Below, in pieces: positions 1 through 6,024 of a stretch of DNA of 13,911 nucleotides (its first letter is position 1; every line of letters starts with the position of its first letter). The notes beneath the pieces are model-generated. The model saw only the letters and a program-made list of their open reading frames with translations, did no database searches and was not told the origin of the DNA. The stretch comes from JANQKX01 sp039028695 (lineage in GTDB: Bacteria; Pseudomonadota; Alphaproteobacteria; Kiloniellales; Kiloniellaceae): contig JBCCHN010000138.1 of the NCBI GenBank assembly GCA_039028695.1, positions 1-13,911 on the forward strand. Reading direction: 5' to 3'. The position numbers and the translations under genes were made by a program.

Positions 1-113
1 ACCGGCCGTATGGAGGTTACAACCTGAACGTCTGCCCGCGCAGATACCGATGCAGAAGCGGCAATGGTCACAATGCCTGTCGCCAAAAGAGTTGCCTTTA
101 GAGTGCTCGTCAT
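1..113 (-). CDS. znuA: Zinc ABC transporter periplasmic binding protein ZnuA (5' end only)
   Basis: Only the first 37 codons lie in the window; the gene continues beyond base 1. The translation starts MTSTLKATLLATG, followed by a hydrophobic Ala-rich stretch ending in SVSARA. This is a typical Sec signal peptide, with likely cleavage after Ala27. The mature start, DVQVVTSIRPV, is the characteristic first beta-strand of cluster A-I (ZnuA/TroA) zinc/manganese binding proteins. ZnuA captures Zn2+ in the periplasm and delivers it to the ZnuB permease. The gene diverges from znuC-znuB-zur, the classic arrangement. I chose ATG 113; an in-frame ATG at 125 would add four residues (MGRK) to the N-terminus. 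The GGGGCG just before 113 is a fair ribosome site. The identity rests on a short N-terminus plus strong context. Confidence 0.85.
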   Translation of the reverse strand, partial: MTSTLKATLLATGIVTIAASASVSARADVQVVTSIRP

Positions 114-137
114 TTTTCGCCCCATGGATCTAACGCT

Positions 138-166
138 TTGCAAAGCCTAGAAAGATTATGTTATAA
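138..166 (+). promoter_or_regulatory. Predicted sigma70-type promoter of znuC-znuB-zur
   Basis: A -35 TTGCAA (138-143) and a -10 TTATAA (161-166) are separated by 17 bases. Transcription would start near 173, giving a leader of about 88 bases before znuC. The -10 lies inside the first Zur-box-like sequence, as expected for a Zur-repressed promoter. Prediction by eye only. Confidence 0.55.
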
Positions 167-189
167 AATTACATGAATTAGGATATAAC
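158..189. promoter_or_regulatory. Two tandem Zur-box-like operators
   Basis: The known proteobacterial Zur box has the core GTTATANTATAAC. At 160-172 the sequence GTTATAAAATTAC matches 10 of the 12 fixed positions, and it sits in a longer imperfect palindrome, ATG...CAT, at 158-174. At 177-189 ATTAGGATATAAC matches 9 of 12. Their centres are 17 bases apart, and each covers the predicted -10 of one divergent promoter. With zur as the last gene of the operon, autoregulated zinc repression of both directions is the natural reading. Confidence 0.7.
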
Positions 190-210
190 GTACAGCCAGA
201 TCCGGGGCAA
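183..210 (-). promoter_or_regulatory. Predicted promoter of znuA
   Basis: On the minus strand TTGCCC (210-205) and TTATAT (188-183) are 16 bases apart, giving a start near 176 and a leader of about 63 bases before the znuA ATG at 113. The -10 falls within the second Zur-box-like 13-mer (177-189). It is weaker than the znuC promoter. Confidence 0.4.
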
Positions 211-241
211 GGCGTTATTTTTCGAAGCTCTTCGAAGCCTT
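209..241 (+). promoter_or_regulatory. Hairpin in the znuC leader
   Basis: AAGGC (209-213) pairs with GCCTT (237-241), and TTCGAA (221-226) pairs with TTCGAA (231-236) around the loop GCTC. A 7-base bulge lies on the 5' side. The structure ends about 19 bases before the znuC start codon and is followed by the U-containing stretch TATTGTT. It could be an attenuator-like or mRNA-stability element; no function is shown. Confidence 0.35.
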
Positions 242-260
242 TATTGTTCAGGTCAGACCC

Positions 261-1160
261 ATGCTCCAACCATCAGATCCCTTGGTATCCTTAGAAGCTG
301 CCGGCCTTTGTAGAGAAGGCCGTTGGCTGGTGCGCGGCGTCGACATGACAGTCAGTCCGGGCGAGATCGTCACACTCATTGGCCCCAATGGCTCGGGAAA
401 ATCCACCACCGCGAAAATGGCACTGGGTGTATGGCAACCCGACGAGGGTACTGCCCAACGTCGACGGGATCTAAGGATAGGCTACGTACCCCAGAAGCTG
501 TCGATCGATTGGACCCTGCCGCTGCGGGTGGGACGCTTCATGGGACTCACCGGACGCCTATCGCGGAACGAGATGGACCGCGCTTTGGCAGCGACCGATG
601 TGCTCCATCTGCGAGAGGCGGAGGTACGGCACCTGTCGGGTGGAGAATTTCAACGGGTCATGATGGCCCGTGCCATTGCGCGCAAGCCCGACCTTTTAGT
701 ACTCGATGAACCCGTTCAGGGCGTGGACTTTTCGGGCGAACTGGCCCTTTACGAACTTATTCGGAAAATCCGTGATGAGCTGGCCTGCGGTGTCTTGTTA
801 ATATCCCATGACCTGCATCTGGTCATGGCTGCGACCGACCGCGTGCTCTGCTTAAATGGCCATGTGTGCTGTTCGGGGACCCCTATCGACGTGGCGTCGA
901 GCGATGCCTATCGCACCCTTTTCGGGAGCCGTGCCGCGGCGGCCCTCGCCGTCTATCAGCACAGTCACGACCACACCCACATGCCTGACGGCCGAGTACG
1001 TCATGCCGACGGCAGCATCACCGATCACTGCCATGCCGGAGACGGTCATCACGGAGAAGAGTCTTTAGAACCGGAGTCTTCCAAAGCCTTGTCCGACGAA
1101 GCGGGTCAAGCAGCACCGGATGCCGCAGAGGCAAAGGAAAAGCAACCTCATGCTGGATGA
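261..1160 (+). CDS. znuC: Zinc ABC transporter ATP-binding protein ZnuC
   Basis: This is the cytoplasmic ATPase that drives Zn2+ import through ZnuB. The 299-residue protein has all ABC motifs: Walker A GPNGSGKST (41-49), Q-loop in GYVPQK (Gln78), signature LSGGEFQR (125-132), Walker B LLVLDEP (145-151) and the H-loop His in ISHD (183). The text around YVPQKL and LSGGEFQRV is typical of ZnuC. After about residue 233 comes a His-rich tail (QHSHDHTH, then DHCHAGDGHH) followed by an acidic, Ala-rich end. E. coli ZnuC also ends in a short His-rich segment, but this tail is longer and may bind zinc. The start codon is ATG with only a weak ribosome site. The gene overlaps the znuB start by 11 bases, so translation is probably coupled. 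Confidence 0.95.
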   Translation: MLQPSDPLVSLEAAGLCREGRWLVRGVDMTVSPGEIVTLIGPNGSGKSTTAKMALGVWQPDEGTAQRRRDLRIGYVPQKLSIDWTLPLRVGRFMGLTGRLSRNEMDRALAATDVLHLREAEVRHLSGGEFQRVMMARAIARKPDLLVLDEPVQGVDFSGELALYELIRKIRDELACGVLLISHDLHLVMAATDRVLCLNGHVCCSGTPIDVASSDAYRTLFGSRAAAALAVYQHSHDHTHMPDGRVRHADGSITDHCHAGDGHHGEESLEPESSKALSDEAGQAAPDAAEAKEKQPHAG

Positions 1161-1986
1161 TTTTTTCACCCGCGCCCTGATCGCCGGTGCCGGCGCGGCG
1201 ATCTTAGCGGGACCGCTGGGTTGCTTTATCGTCTGGCGGCGTTTGGCTTATTTTGGCGACACCTTGGCCCATGCCGCGCTGATGGGCGTAGCCATTGGCT
1301 TACTTCTAGAGATAAACTTTACCTTGGCAGTCTTTATCGTATCGGCGGTGGTGGCCCTGGCCCTTGTGTATTTGCAAAAGCGGGCCGGTTTGTCGTCAGA
1401 CGCTCTCTTGGGGTTGCTGTCCCACTCCGCACTTGCCCTCGGTCTGGTGGTGCTGGCTTTCATCACCTGGGTGCGAACCGATATTTTGGGGCTCTTGTTT
1501 GGAGACTTACTGGCCAGCTCTCGGGCAGACATTTTTATCATTTACGGCAGTGGAGTGATTGTCCTGGTGACCTTGGCCGTCATTTGGCGCTCCCTCTTTG
1601 CGGCGTCAGTCAACTTGGAACTGGCGCGAGCGGAAGGCTTGCAGCCGGATCGAGCCAACTGGATCTTTATGCTCTTATTGGCACTGGTGATTGCCCTATG
1701 CATGAAGATTGTCGGCGTTTTGCTGATCACCGCACTTTTGATCATCCCCGCCGCCACAGCTCGGCAATTTGCCCGGGGACCGGAGCAGATGGCGGTCCTC
1801 TCCTCGGGCATTGGCGTTCTTTCGGTTGTCGCGGGACTGTTCGGTTCGTTAAGATGGGATACCCCCTCGGGACCCAGTATCGTCGTGGCTTCGTTTATCT
1901 TTTTTGTGTTGAGCATTTCCCCTCTTTTGTCTCCTCTGAAACGCGCAGTCCGTGGCGCGGCCCTTCCCGAGAAAGGAAAGACGTGA
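1150..1986 (+). CDS. znuB: Zinc ABC transporter permease ZnuB
   Basis: This is the inner-membrane permease of the Zn2+ importer, 278 residues from ATG 1150. I prefer this start over an in-frame upstream ATG at 1120: the protein then opens MLDDFFTRALIAG, like E. coli ZnuB, and AAGGA lies upstream at a usable distance. Family hallmarks are AGPLGCFIVWRRLAYFGDT and LAHAALMGVAIGLL near the N-terminus, GLLSHSALALGLVV in the middle, LFGDLLA, and LLIIPAATARQFAR followed by PEQMAVL near the C-terminus. Several long hydrophobic segments fit the 7-8 helices of this family. It starts 11 bases before the end of znuC and ends in TGATG, sharing one base with zur. Identity is very clear. Confidence 0.95.
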   Translation: MLDDFFTRALIAGAGAAILAGPLGCFIVWRRLAYFGDTLAHAALMGVAIGLLLEINFTLAVFIVSAVVALALVYLQKRAGLSSDALLGLLSHSALALGLVVLAFITWVRTDILGLLFGDLLASSRADIFIIYGSGVIVLVTLAVIWRSLFAASVNLELARAEGLQPDRANWIFMLLLALVIALCMKIVGVLLITALLIIPAATARQFARGPEQMAVLSSGIGVLSVVAGLFGSLRWDTPSGPSIVVASFIFFVLSISPLLSPLKRAVRGAALPEKGKT

Positions 1987-2399
1987 TGGCCCATCCCAGT
2001 CCGCTTCCCTTAGAGCTCACAAAGAACCAGACCTTGGTCATGGGTGCCCTGTCCAAATCCCGTGGGCCACTCAGTGCTTATAGCCTTCTCGACCTTTTAC
2101 GGGACGAGGGCCTGCGCGCACCGCTGCAGGTCTATCGCGCCTTAGACAAGCTGGTTGAATTTGGCATGGTGCACCGCCTGGAAAGCCTCAACGCATTCGT
2201 GGCTTGCCGTCATCCCGATTGCGAGGGCCATGCCAGCATCGCCTTTGCCATCTGTGAGGCCTGCGGTACGGTCGAAGAGATCACCGACCCCTCCTTGGCC
2301 CGTCGACTAAATGCCATCGCCAAGGAATTCAGCTTCGCCGTGAAGAAGTCCACTATCGAGTTACGCGGCCTCTGCGCGGCGTGTCACGAAGCGGGATGA
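1986..2399 (+). CDS. zur: Zinc uptake regulator Zur (Fur family)
   Basis: This is a Zn2+-dependent DNA-binding repressor of 137 residues. The N-terminal winged helix is followed by a dimerisation domain with metal ligands: His63, Cys74, His82 and Glu98 correspond to the regulatory site of E. coli Zur, while Cys90-x-x-Cys93 and Cys130-x-x-Cys133 form the structural zinc site. The text HRLESLNAFVAC and GLCAACHEAG closely parallels E. coli Zur (HKIESTNSYVLC, GLCAACVEV), which separates it from Fur and PerR. I chose ATG 1986, whose first base is the last base of the znuB stop (TGATG); the open frame extends far upstream but there overlaps znuB. Being in the operon it likely controls, it is probably autoregulated through the boxes at 158-189. 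Confidence 0.95.
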   Translation: MAHPSPLPLELTKNQTLVMGALSKSRGPLSAYSLLDLLRDEGLRAPLQVYRALDKLVEFGMVHRLESLNAFVACRHPDCEGHASIAFAICEACGTVEEITDPSLARRLNAIAKEFSFAVKKSTIELRGLCAACHEAG

Positions 2400-2512
2400 C
2401 ACGCCCAAAAACGATCTTCGGTAAATTTCACTCAAAATAGCGCCAACAAACGGGGTCGAAAAAAACCTGACACCCGCATATTTTTTGCGATTTGCCTCTT
2501 AAAAAAGCACCC

Positions 2513-2541
2513 TTGCACTGCCAATCATCATTCCTTATGTT
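2513..2541 (+). promoter_or_regulatory. Predicted promoter of the GbsR/DUF4166 operon, possibly leaderless
   Basis: TTGCAC (2513-2518) and TATGTT (2536-2541) are 17 bases apart. The expected transcription start, about 7 bases beyond the -10, coincides with the A of the ATG at 2548, and no Shine-Dalgarno sequence precedes that ATG. The hexamers are only partial matches to consensus (3/6 and 4/6). The rest of the 148-base gap 2400-2547 is AT-rich and shows no convincing gene or terminator. Confidence 0.4.
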
Positions 2542-2547
2542 TCTGTT

Positions 2548-3141
2548 ATGACAGAAATTACCGAAACGTCAGATGGACAAGAAAAACTGCCGGCGGCGGT
2601 TGAGATGTTCATTTTACGCTGGGGCGATATGGGCGGGAACTGGGGCGTGAACCGCTCCATCAGCCAAATTCACGCCTACCTTTACATGTCCGAACGGCCC
2701 AAGACGGCCGAGGATATTGCCGAGGACCTGGAAATGGCCCGCTCGAACGTCTCCAACTCTTTAAAGGAGCTGCAGGCTTGGGGGCTGATTAGACGGGTTC
2801 CCGTGCGTAACGATCGACGGGACCATTTCGAGGCGGAGGCCTCGGTCTGGGAAATTGCCGCCCGCATCGCGGCGGGCCGCAAGGCGCGGGAGATCGACCC
2901 GGCGGTGGCCGCCCTGAAGGCGTGCATGGCAGAAGCCGACGGGGACCCACGCGTGACCGCCTTCGAACGCCAAAGGCTGCAATCTATGCTCGACTTTACC
3001 GAAGCACTGGATCGCTGGTATGGGCAAATGCTGTCTGTACCACCGAAAAAAAGGGACATGCTCTTGCATTTAGGAGCAAGAGTTACGTCCTTGTTGCCCG
3101 GCGGTCGGAGCAAAAGGACAGAAAAGGATGATCAGGACTAG
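2548..3141 (+). CDS. GbsR/MarR-type winged-helix transcriptional regulator
   Basis: This 197-residue protein resembles the GbsR-like branch of MarR regulators (COG1510). A segment MFILRWGDMGGNWGVNRSIS (20-39) is followed by a winged helix at about 40-100, with helix-turn-helix text KTAEDIAEDLEMARSNVSNS (52-71) and a wing RRVPVRNDRRDHF. A helical C-terminal region of charged residues probably dimerises. In Bacillus, GbsR controls glycine-betaine genes, but most homologues have no known ligand, so I do not infer one here. It is the first gene of the operon, 8 bases before the DUF4166 gene, and is likely its local regulator. No ribosome site precedes ATG 2548; see the promoter entry for the leaderless possibility. 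Confidence 0.85.
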   Translation: MTEITETSDGQEKLPAAVEMFILRWGDMGGNWGVNRSISQIHAYLYMSERPKTAEDIAEDLEMARSNVSNSLKELQAWGLIRRVPVRNDRRDHFEAEASVWEIAARIAAGRKAREIDPAVAALKACMAEADGDPRVTAFERQRLQSMLDFTEALDRWYGQMLSVPPKKRDMLLHLGARVTSLLPGGRSKRTEKDDQD

Positions 3142-3149
3142 AGGATGCA

Positions 3150-3851
3150 TTGGATACCGCCATGGGCCTGCACCTACGAAAGAATACGACGCGCCAGAGG
3201 GCATTGGAAAAGCGTGAGAAATCTGTTCCCGCTTGTGCATTGCCTATTGACCCACGGTTTCGGTGTTTGCTGGACCGCCGGGCATGGGAAGGCCTTCCCA
3301 GCGCAGTTTGCGCTCGATTTTCCAAGAAGATCCTCGGCGAAGACGCGGCAATTTATACCGGGAAGATCACCGAAGTTCGGATAAACACTGCCGGCAAAGC
3401 CCTCGCCAATTTTTTGCGTTTGGTCGGAGCGCCTCTGCCGCTTAGCCACGATACCGGTGTGGCCTCTGTCGTCACCGTCACGGAAGACCCGGCAACCCGC
3501 GGTCAAATCTGGACCCGTGTTTATGCAAACCGTAGGGGCTTCCCGCAGGTTATCCAGTCGGCCAAGCGCTTTTCGGGACCAACTGGACTGGAGGAATACA
3601 TTGGATACGGAATAACCATGGCATTACGCGCCAGTGCAGATGAAAGTACCATCACCTTTGAGAGTGCGGGATTCCCAATAATGTTTGGGCCCTGGCGCTT
3701 TAGACTGCCCGGCTGGCTGACACCCGGAAATGTAACCGTGAAACACCAGGACCTGGGCAACGGACATTTTGAGTTCTCGCTCCGTCTTGTGCATCCTAAT
3801 TTTGGAGAGCTGCTTTACCAGGCCGGCCGTTACCAGGACCAGTTCCCATGA
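3150..3851 (+). CDS. Free-standing DUF4166 domain protein
   Basis: The protein has 233 residues if TTG 3150 is the start. That codon has GAGG (3141-3144) at the right distance, whereas the in-frame ATG at 3162 is too far from it. The first 30 or so residues look variable. From about residue 45 to the end it matches my memory of DUF4166: LPSAVCARF, YTGKITEV, FLRLVGAPLP, IWTRVYANRRGFPQVIQSAK (120-139), RFSGPTGLEEYIG, FRLPGWLTPG, and LVHPNFGELLYQAGRY near the end. There is no signal peptide or clear membrane helix. No reaction is known for the family. The gene overlaps the next one by 4 bases (ATGA). A second, more diverged copy of the same domain is fused to the last gene of this operon. Confidence 0.8.
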   Translation: MDTAMGLHLRKNTTRQRALEKREKSVPACALPIDPRFRCLLDRRAWEGLPSAVCARFSKKILGEDAAIYTGKITEVRINTAGKALANFLRLVGAPLPLSHDTGVASVVTVTEDPATRGQIWTRVYANRRGFPQVIQSAKRFSGPTGLEEYIGYGITMALRASADESTITFESAGFPIMFGPWRFRLPGWLTPGNVTVKHQDLGNGHFEFSLRLVHPNFGELLYQAGRYQDQFP

Positions 3852-4270
3852 TCGATAATGATCCGGTTTGGCTATTTGACGGCGACTGCATGCTGTGTTC
3901 CCGCGCAGTCGCTTTTACCCTGCGCCACGAGAAGCACGACAAAATACGCTTCGTCGCCCTTCAATCCAAACTGGGGCATCAATTGGCAAAAACCCATGGG
4001 ATCGACCCAACAGAGCCGGACAGCTTTTTGTTTTTGGAAAACAATCGCGCTTATTTCAAATCAGAGGGCGTTATCGCCTTATCACGACATCTTCGGTTCC
4101 CAGGCAATCTATTTTCTCTGTTTCACATTTTTCCGAAGCCACTTCGCGATCGACTTTACGATATCATCGCACAAAATCGGTATCGTTGGTTTGGCCGCAC
4201 CGAATTTTGCGCAGCGCCTGGTCATGGGAATCGGCGAAGATTTGTCCTGCCCGACGACATGGACGAATGA
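3848..4270 (+). CDS. DCC-family (DUF393) thiol-disulfide oxidoreductase-like protein
   Basis: This small protein has 140 residues and carries the family signature near its start: WLFDGDCMLCSRAVAF (8-23), with Asp11, Asp13 and the pair Cys14-x-x-Cys17. KIRFVALQS (32-40) follows, as in other DCC proteins. The family is named for its conserved Asp-Cys-Cys residues; a thioredoxin-like redox role is predicted but not proven. Pro-Leu-Arg-Asp and YRWFGRTEFC near residues 113-136 are also typical. It overlaps both neighbours by ATGA, so the three proteins are probably made in fixed proportion. Bases about 4020-4200 look more AT-rich than the flanking genes, which could hint at a separate origin, but I did not measure this. 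Confidence 0.85.
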   Translation: MIDNDPVWLFDGDCMLCSRAVAFTLRHEKHDKIRFVALQSKLGHQLAKTHGIDPTEPDSFLFLENNRAYFKSEGVIALSRHLRFPGNLFSLFHIFPKPLRDRLYDIIAQNRYRWFGRTEFCAAPGHGNRRRFVLPDDMDE

Positions 4271-6024
4271 AAACCGTACTGCTCTTCGGGGCCAGCGGCG
4301 TTTTTGGACGGCGCTTGGCAGAGCATCTGTCGGGCTGGCCGGATATCGAGCTGATCGTTACGTCCCGCAGCAAGGCAAAAGCCCTAGATCTGGCGCAAGA
4401 CTTAGCCCGGAAACGCCTCAAAAAGCATCCGCAAGGGAGCAAAATCATCGGGCTGGGGCTTAACCTTGACAGCCACATATCCGGGAAGCTGAAAAGCCTT
4501 GCCCCCTGGGCCGTCATCAACTGTGCCGGCCCCTTCCAGGGGGCAGGCCATTCCCTAGCAAAAGACGCGCTGAGCGCTAAGGCGCACTTCATCGACATTG
4601 CCGATGCACCCGACTATCTGCGCACCTTTCACGACGGCCTCGACGACTTGGCAAAAACCAAGGGCAGCGCGGCAATTGCCGGCGCCAGTTCCACGCCAGC
4701 CCTCTCGGACGCGGTAGCCAAAGATTTGACAGCCGGATGGCGGCGCGTCGATTCAATCGAGATTGCCATTGCCCCAGGGGGCAAGAGCGAGGTTGGCTTA
4801 AGTGTTATCCAAGGCGTGCTGTCCTATTGCGGCAGACCCATCACGGTTTGGCGCAACGGCGAAGCCGGTTTGGTGAGAGGCTGGGGACAAGGACGCTATT
4901 GGAAAATTCCTGATTTGGGAAGGCGGCGCATCGCCGCCGTTGAAACCATCGACCCTGAAAATCTGGGGCCTGAATTGGACGTGGCCGCCACGGTTTCCTT
5001 TTATGCCGGCCTGGAGTCCCATTTGGAGCAATTCGGCTTGGAGCTCCTGTCCTATATGCGGGCTTTGGGCTTCTTTGGCAGCCTACAGTCGCTGGCGCCG
5101 CTATTGCATCGTGCTCGTGGCTTTACGCGGCGCTTCAATGGAGACAGGGGAGCCATGATTTTGGCCGCGACCGGCTTGGACCACGAAGGACGATGGATCG
5201 AAGGACGGTGGCAGCTAACGGCAAGTCAGGATCATGGTCCTTATGTGCCGATCCTTCCGGCCGCGGCCGCCTTGCGTGCGCTGATGGATAGCGACCCCAC
5301 AAGCGGTGCAAGGCTGGGGCCCGCTTTCCTGTCCTTAGATAACATCGAAGCGCAGATGACACCTTACGCCATAACCACACGGCGTGAAGCGTTCTCTCTG
5401 GACAAAGGGCTTTTCCGAAAAGCCCTGGGCGATTCCTCTTTTGACCTTTTGCCCAAAGCCCTCAGAACCTTTCACGGGCTCGCGGGCCAACCGGTATGGT
5501 CTGGCCGGGCGGAAGTGAGGCGAGGAAGCGGATGGGTCTCGCGGATCATTGGAAAAATCATGGGCCTACCCAATCCAGGTCAAAACATAGCTGTCACAGT
5601 GGCCGTCCAACGGGGTCGGGTTGAAGACCAAGAAAATGAGCCTTTCGAGATTTGGACCCGACGGTTCGGAGATCGTGAATTTTCATCTCGCCTCACCTGC
5701 CCAGGCCCGGGTCAGTTTCAAGAAGCTTTTGGACCGCTCAGCTTTACCCTGGACCTAACAGTCGACGAGGGTATCATCACCATGCCCCTGGCCGCCTGGC
5801 GCTTTTTGGGAATCCCCCTCCCCCGCGCCTTGGGACCCCGCTCCATCAGCAGCGAACAAGAGGACAACGAGGGTCGCTTTGTCTTTGATGTGCGACTGGA
5901 GTTACCTTTTTTAGGGCTTTTGGCCCATTACCGGGGTTGGCTGGTGCCCAAGGGGACACCATCAACCACCTCGCTCCCAAAAATCACTCCGCAGTTTACG
6001 CCGCCGCCACGAGTTCCCCGTTGA
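4267..6024 (+). CDS. Saccharopine-dehydrogenase-like NAD(P)-binding protein fused to DUF4166
   Basis: The protein has 585 residues from ATG 4267, which shares ATGA with the previous stop; the open frame runs further upstream but overlaps that gene. Residues 1-150 form a Rossmann fold with G-x-x-G-x-x-G in FGASGVFGRRLAEHL (7-21), a basic VTSRSKAKA after strand 2 that suggests NADP(H), and INCAGPFQGAG (84-94), which is typical of the saccharopine dehydrogenase-like group. The middle (about 150-370) resembles its catalytic domain. Residues about 388-562 are a DUF4166 domain: FHGLAGQPVWSGRAEV, IWTRRFGDREF, FDVRLELPFLGLLAHYRGW. True lysine-pathway activity is unlikely; I infer a reductase or dehydrogenase of unknown substrate. 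The last 29 bases overlap the 3' end of clpB on the other strand, encoding a Pro-rich tail. Confidence 0.85.
   Translation: MKTVLLFGASGVFGRRLAEHLSGWPDIELIVTSRSKAKALDLAQDLARKRLKKHPQGSKIIGLGLNLDSHISGKLKSLAPWAVINCAGPFQGAGHSLAKDALSAKAHFIDIADAPDYLRTFHDGLDDLAKTKGSAAIAGASSTPALSDAVAKDLTAGWRRVDSIEIAIAPGGKSEVGLSVIQGVLSYCGRPITVWRNGEAGLVRGWGQGRYWKIPDLGRRRIAAVETIDPENLGPELDVAATVSFYAGLESHLEQFGLELLSYMRALGFFGSLQSLAPLLHRARGFTRRFNGDRGAMILAATGLDHEGRWIEGRWQLTASQDHGPYVPILPAAAALRALMDSDPTSGARLGPAFLSLDNIEAQMTPYAITTRREAFSLDKGLFRKALGDSSFDLLPKALRTFHGLAGQPVWSGRAEVRRGSGWVSRIIGKIMGLPNPGQNIAVTVAVQRGRVEDQENEPFEIWTRRFGDREFSSRLTCPGPGQFQEAFGPLSFTLDLTVDEGIITMPLAAWRFLGIPLPRALGPRSISSEQEDNEGRFVFDVRLELPFLGLLAHYRGWLVPKGTPSTTSLPKITPQFTPPPRVPR

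Noticed and set aside
1221..1985. Upstream extension of the zur frame
   Set aside because: It lies inside znuB, is Arg/Gly/Cys-rich, and Zur homology begins at ATG 1986.
2454..2487. Possible terminator after zur: GGGGTC ... GACACCC followed by TATTTTTT
   Set aside because: The stem needs a bulge, is short, and the T-run is separated by GCA; too weak to call.
3895..4266. Upstream in-frame extension of the dehydrogenase-DUF4166 gene
   Set aside because: This part overlaps the DCC gene in another frame, and the Rossmann fold begins right at ATG 4267 in the ATGA overlap.
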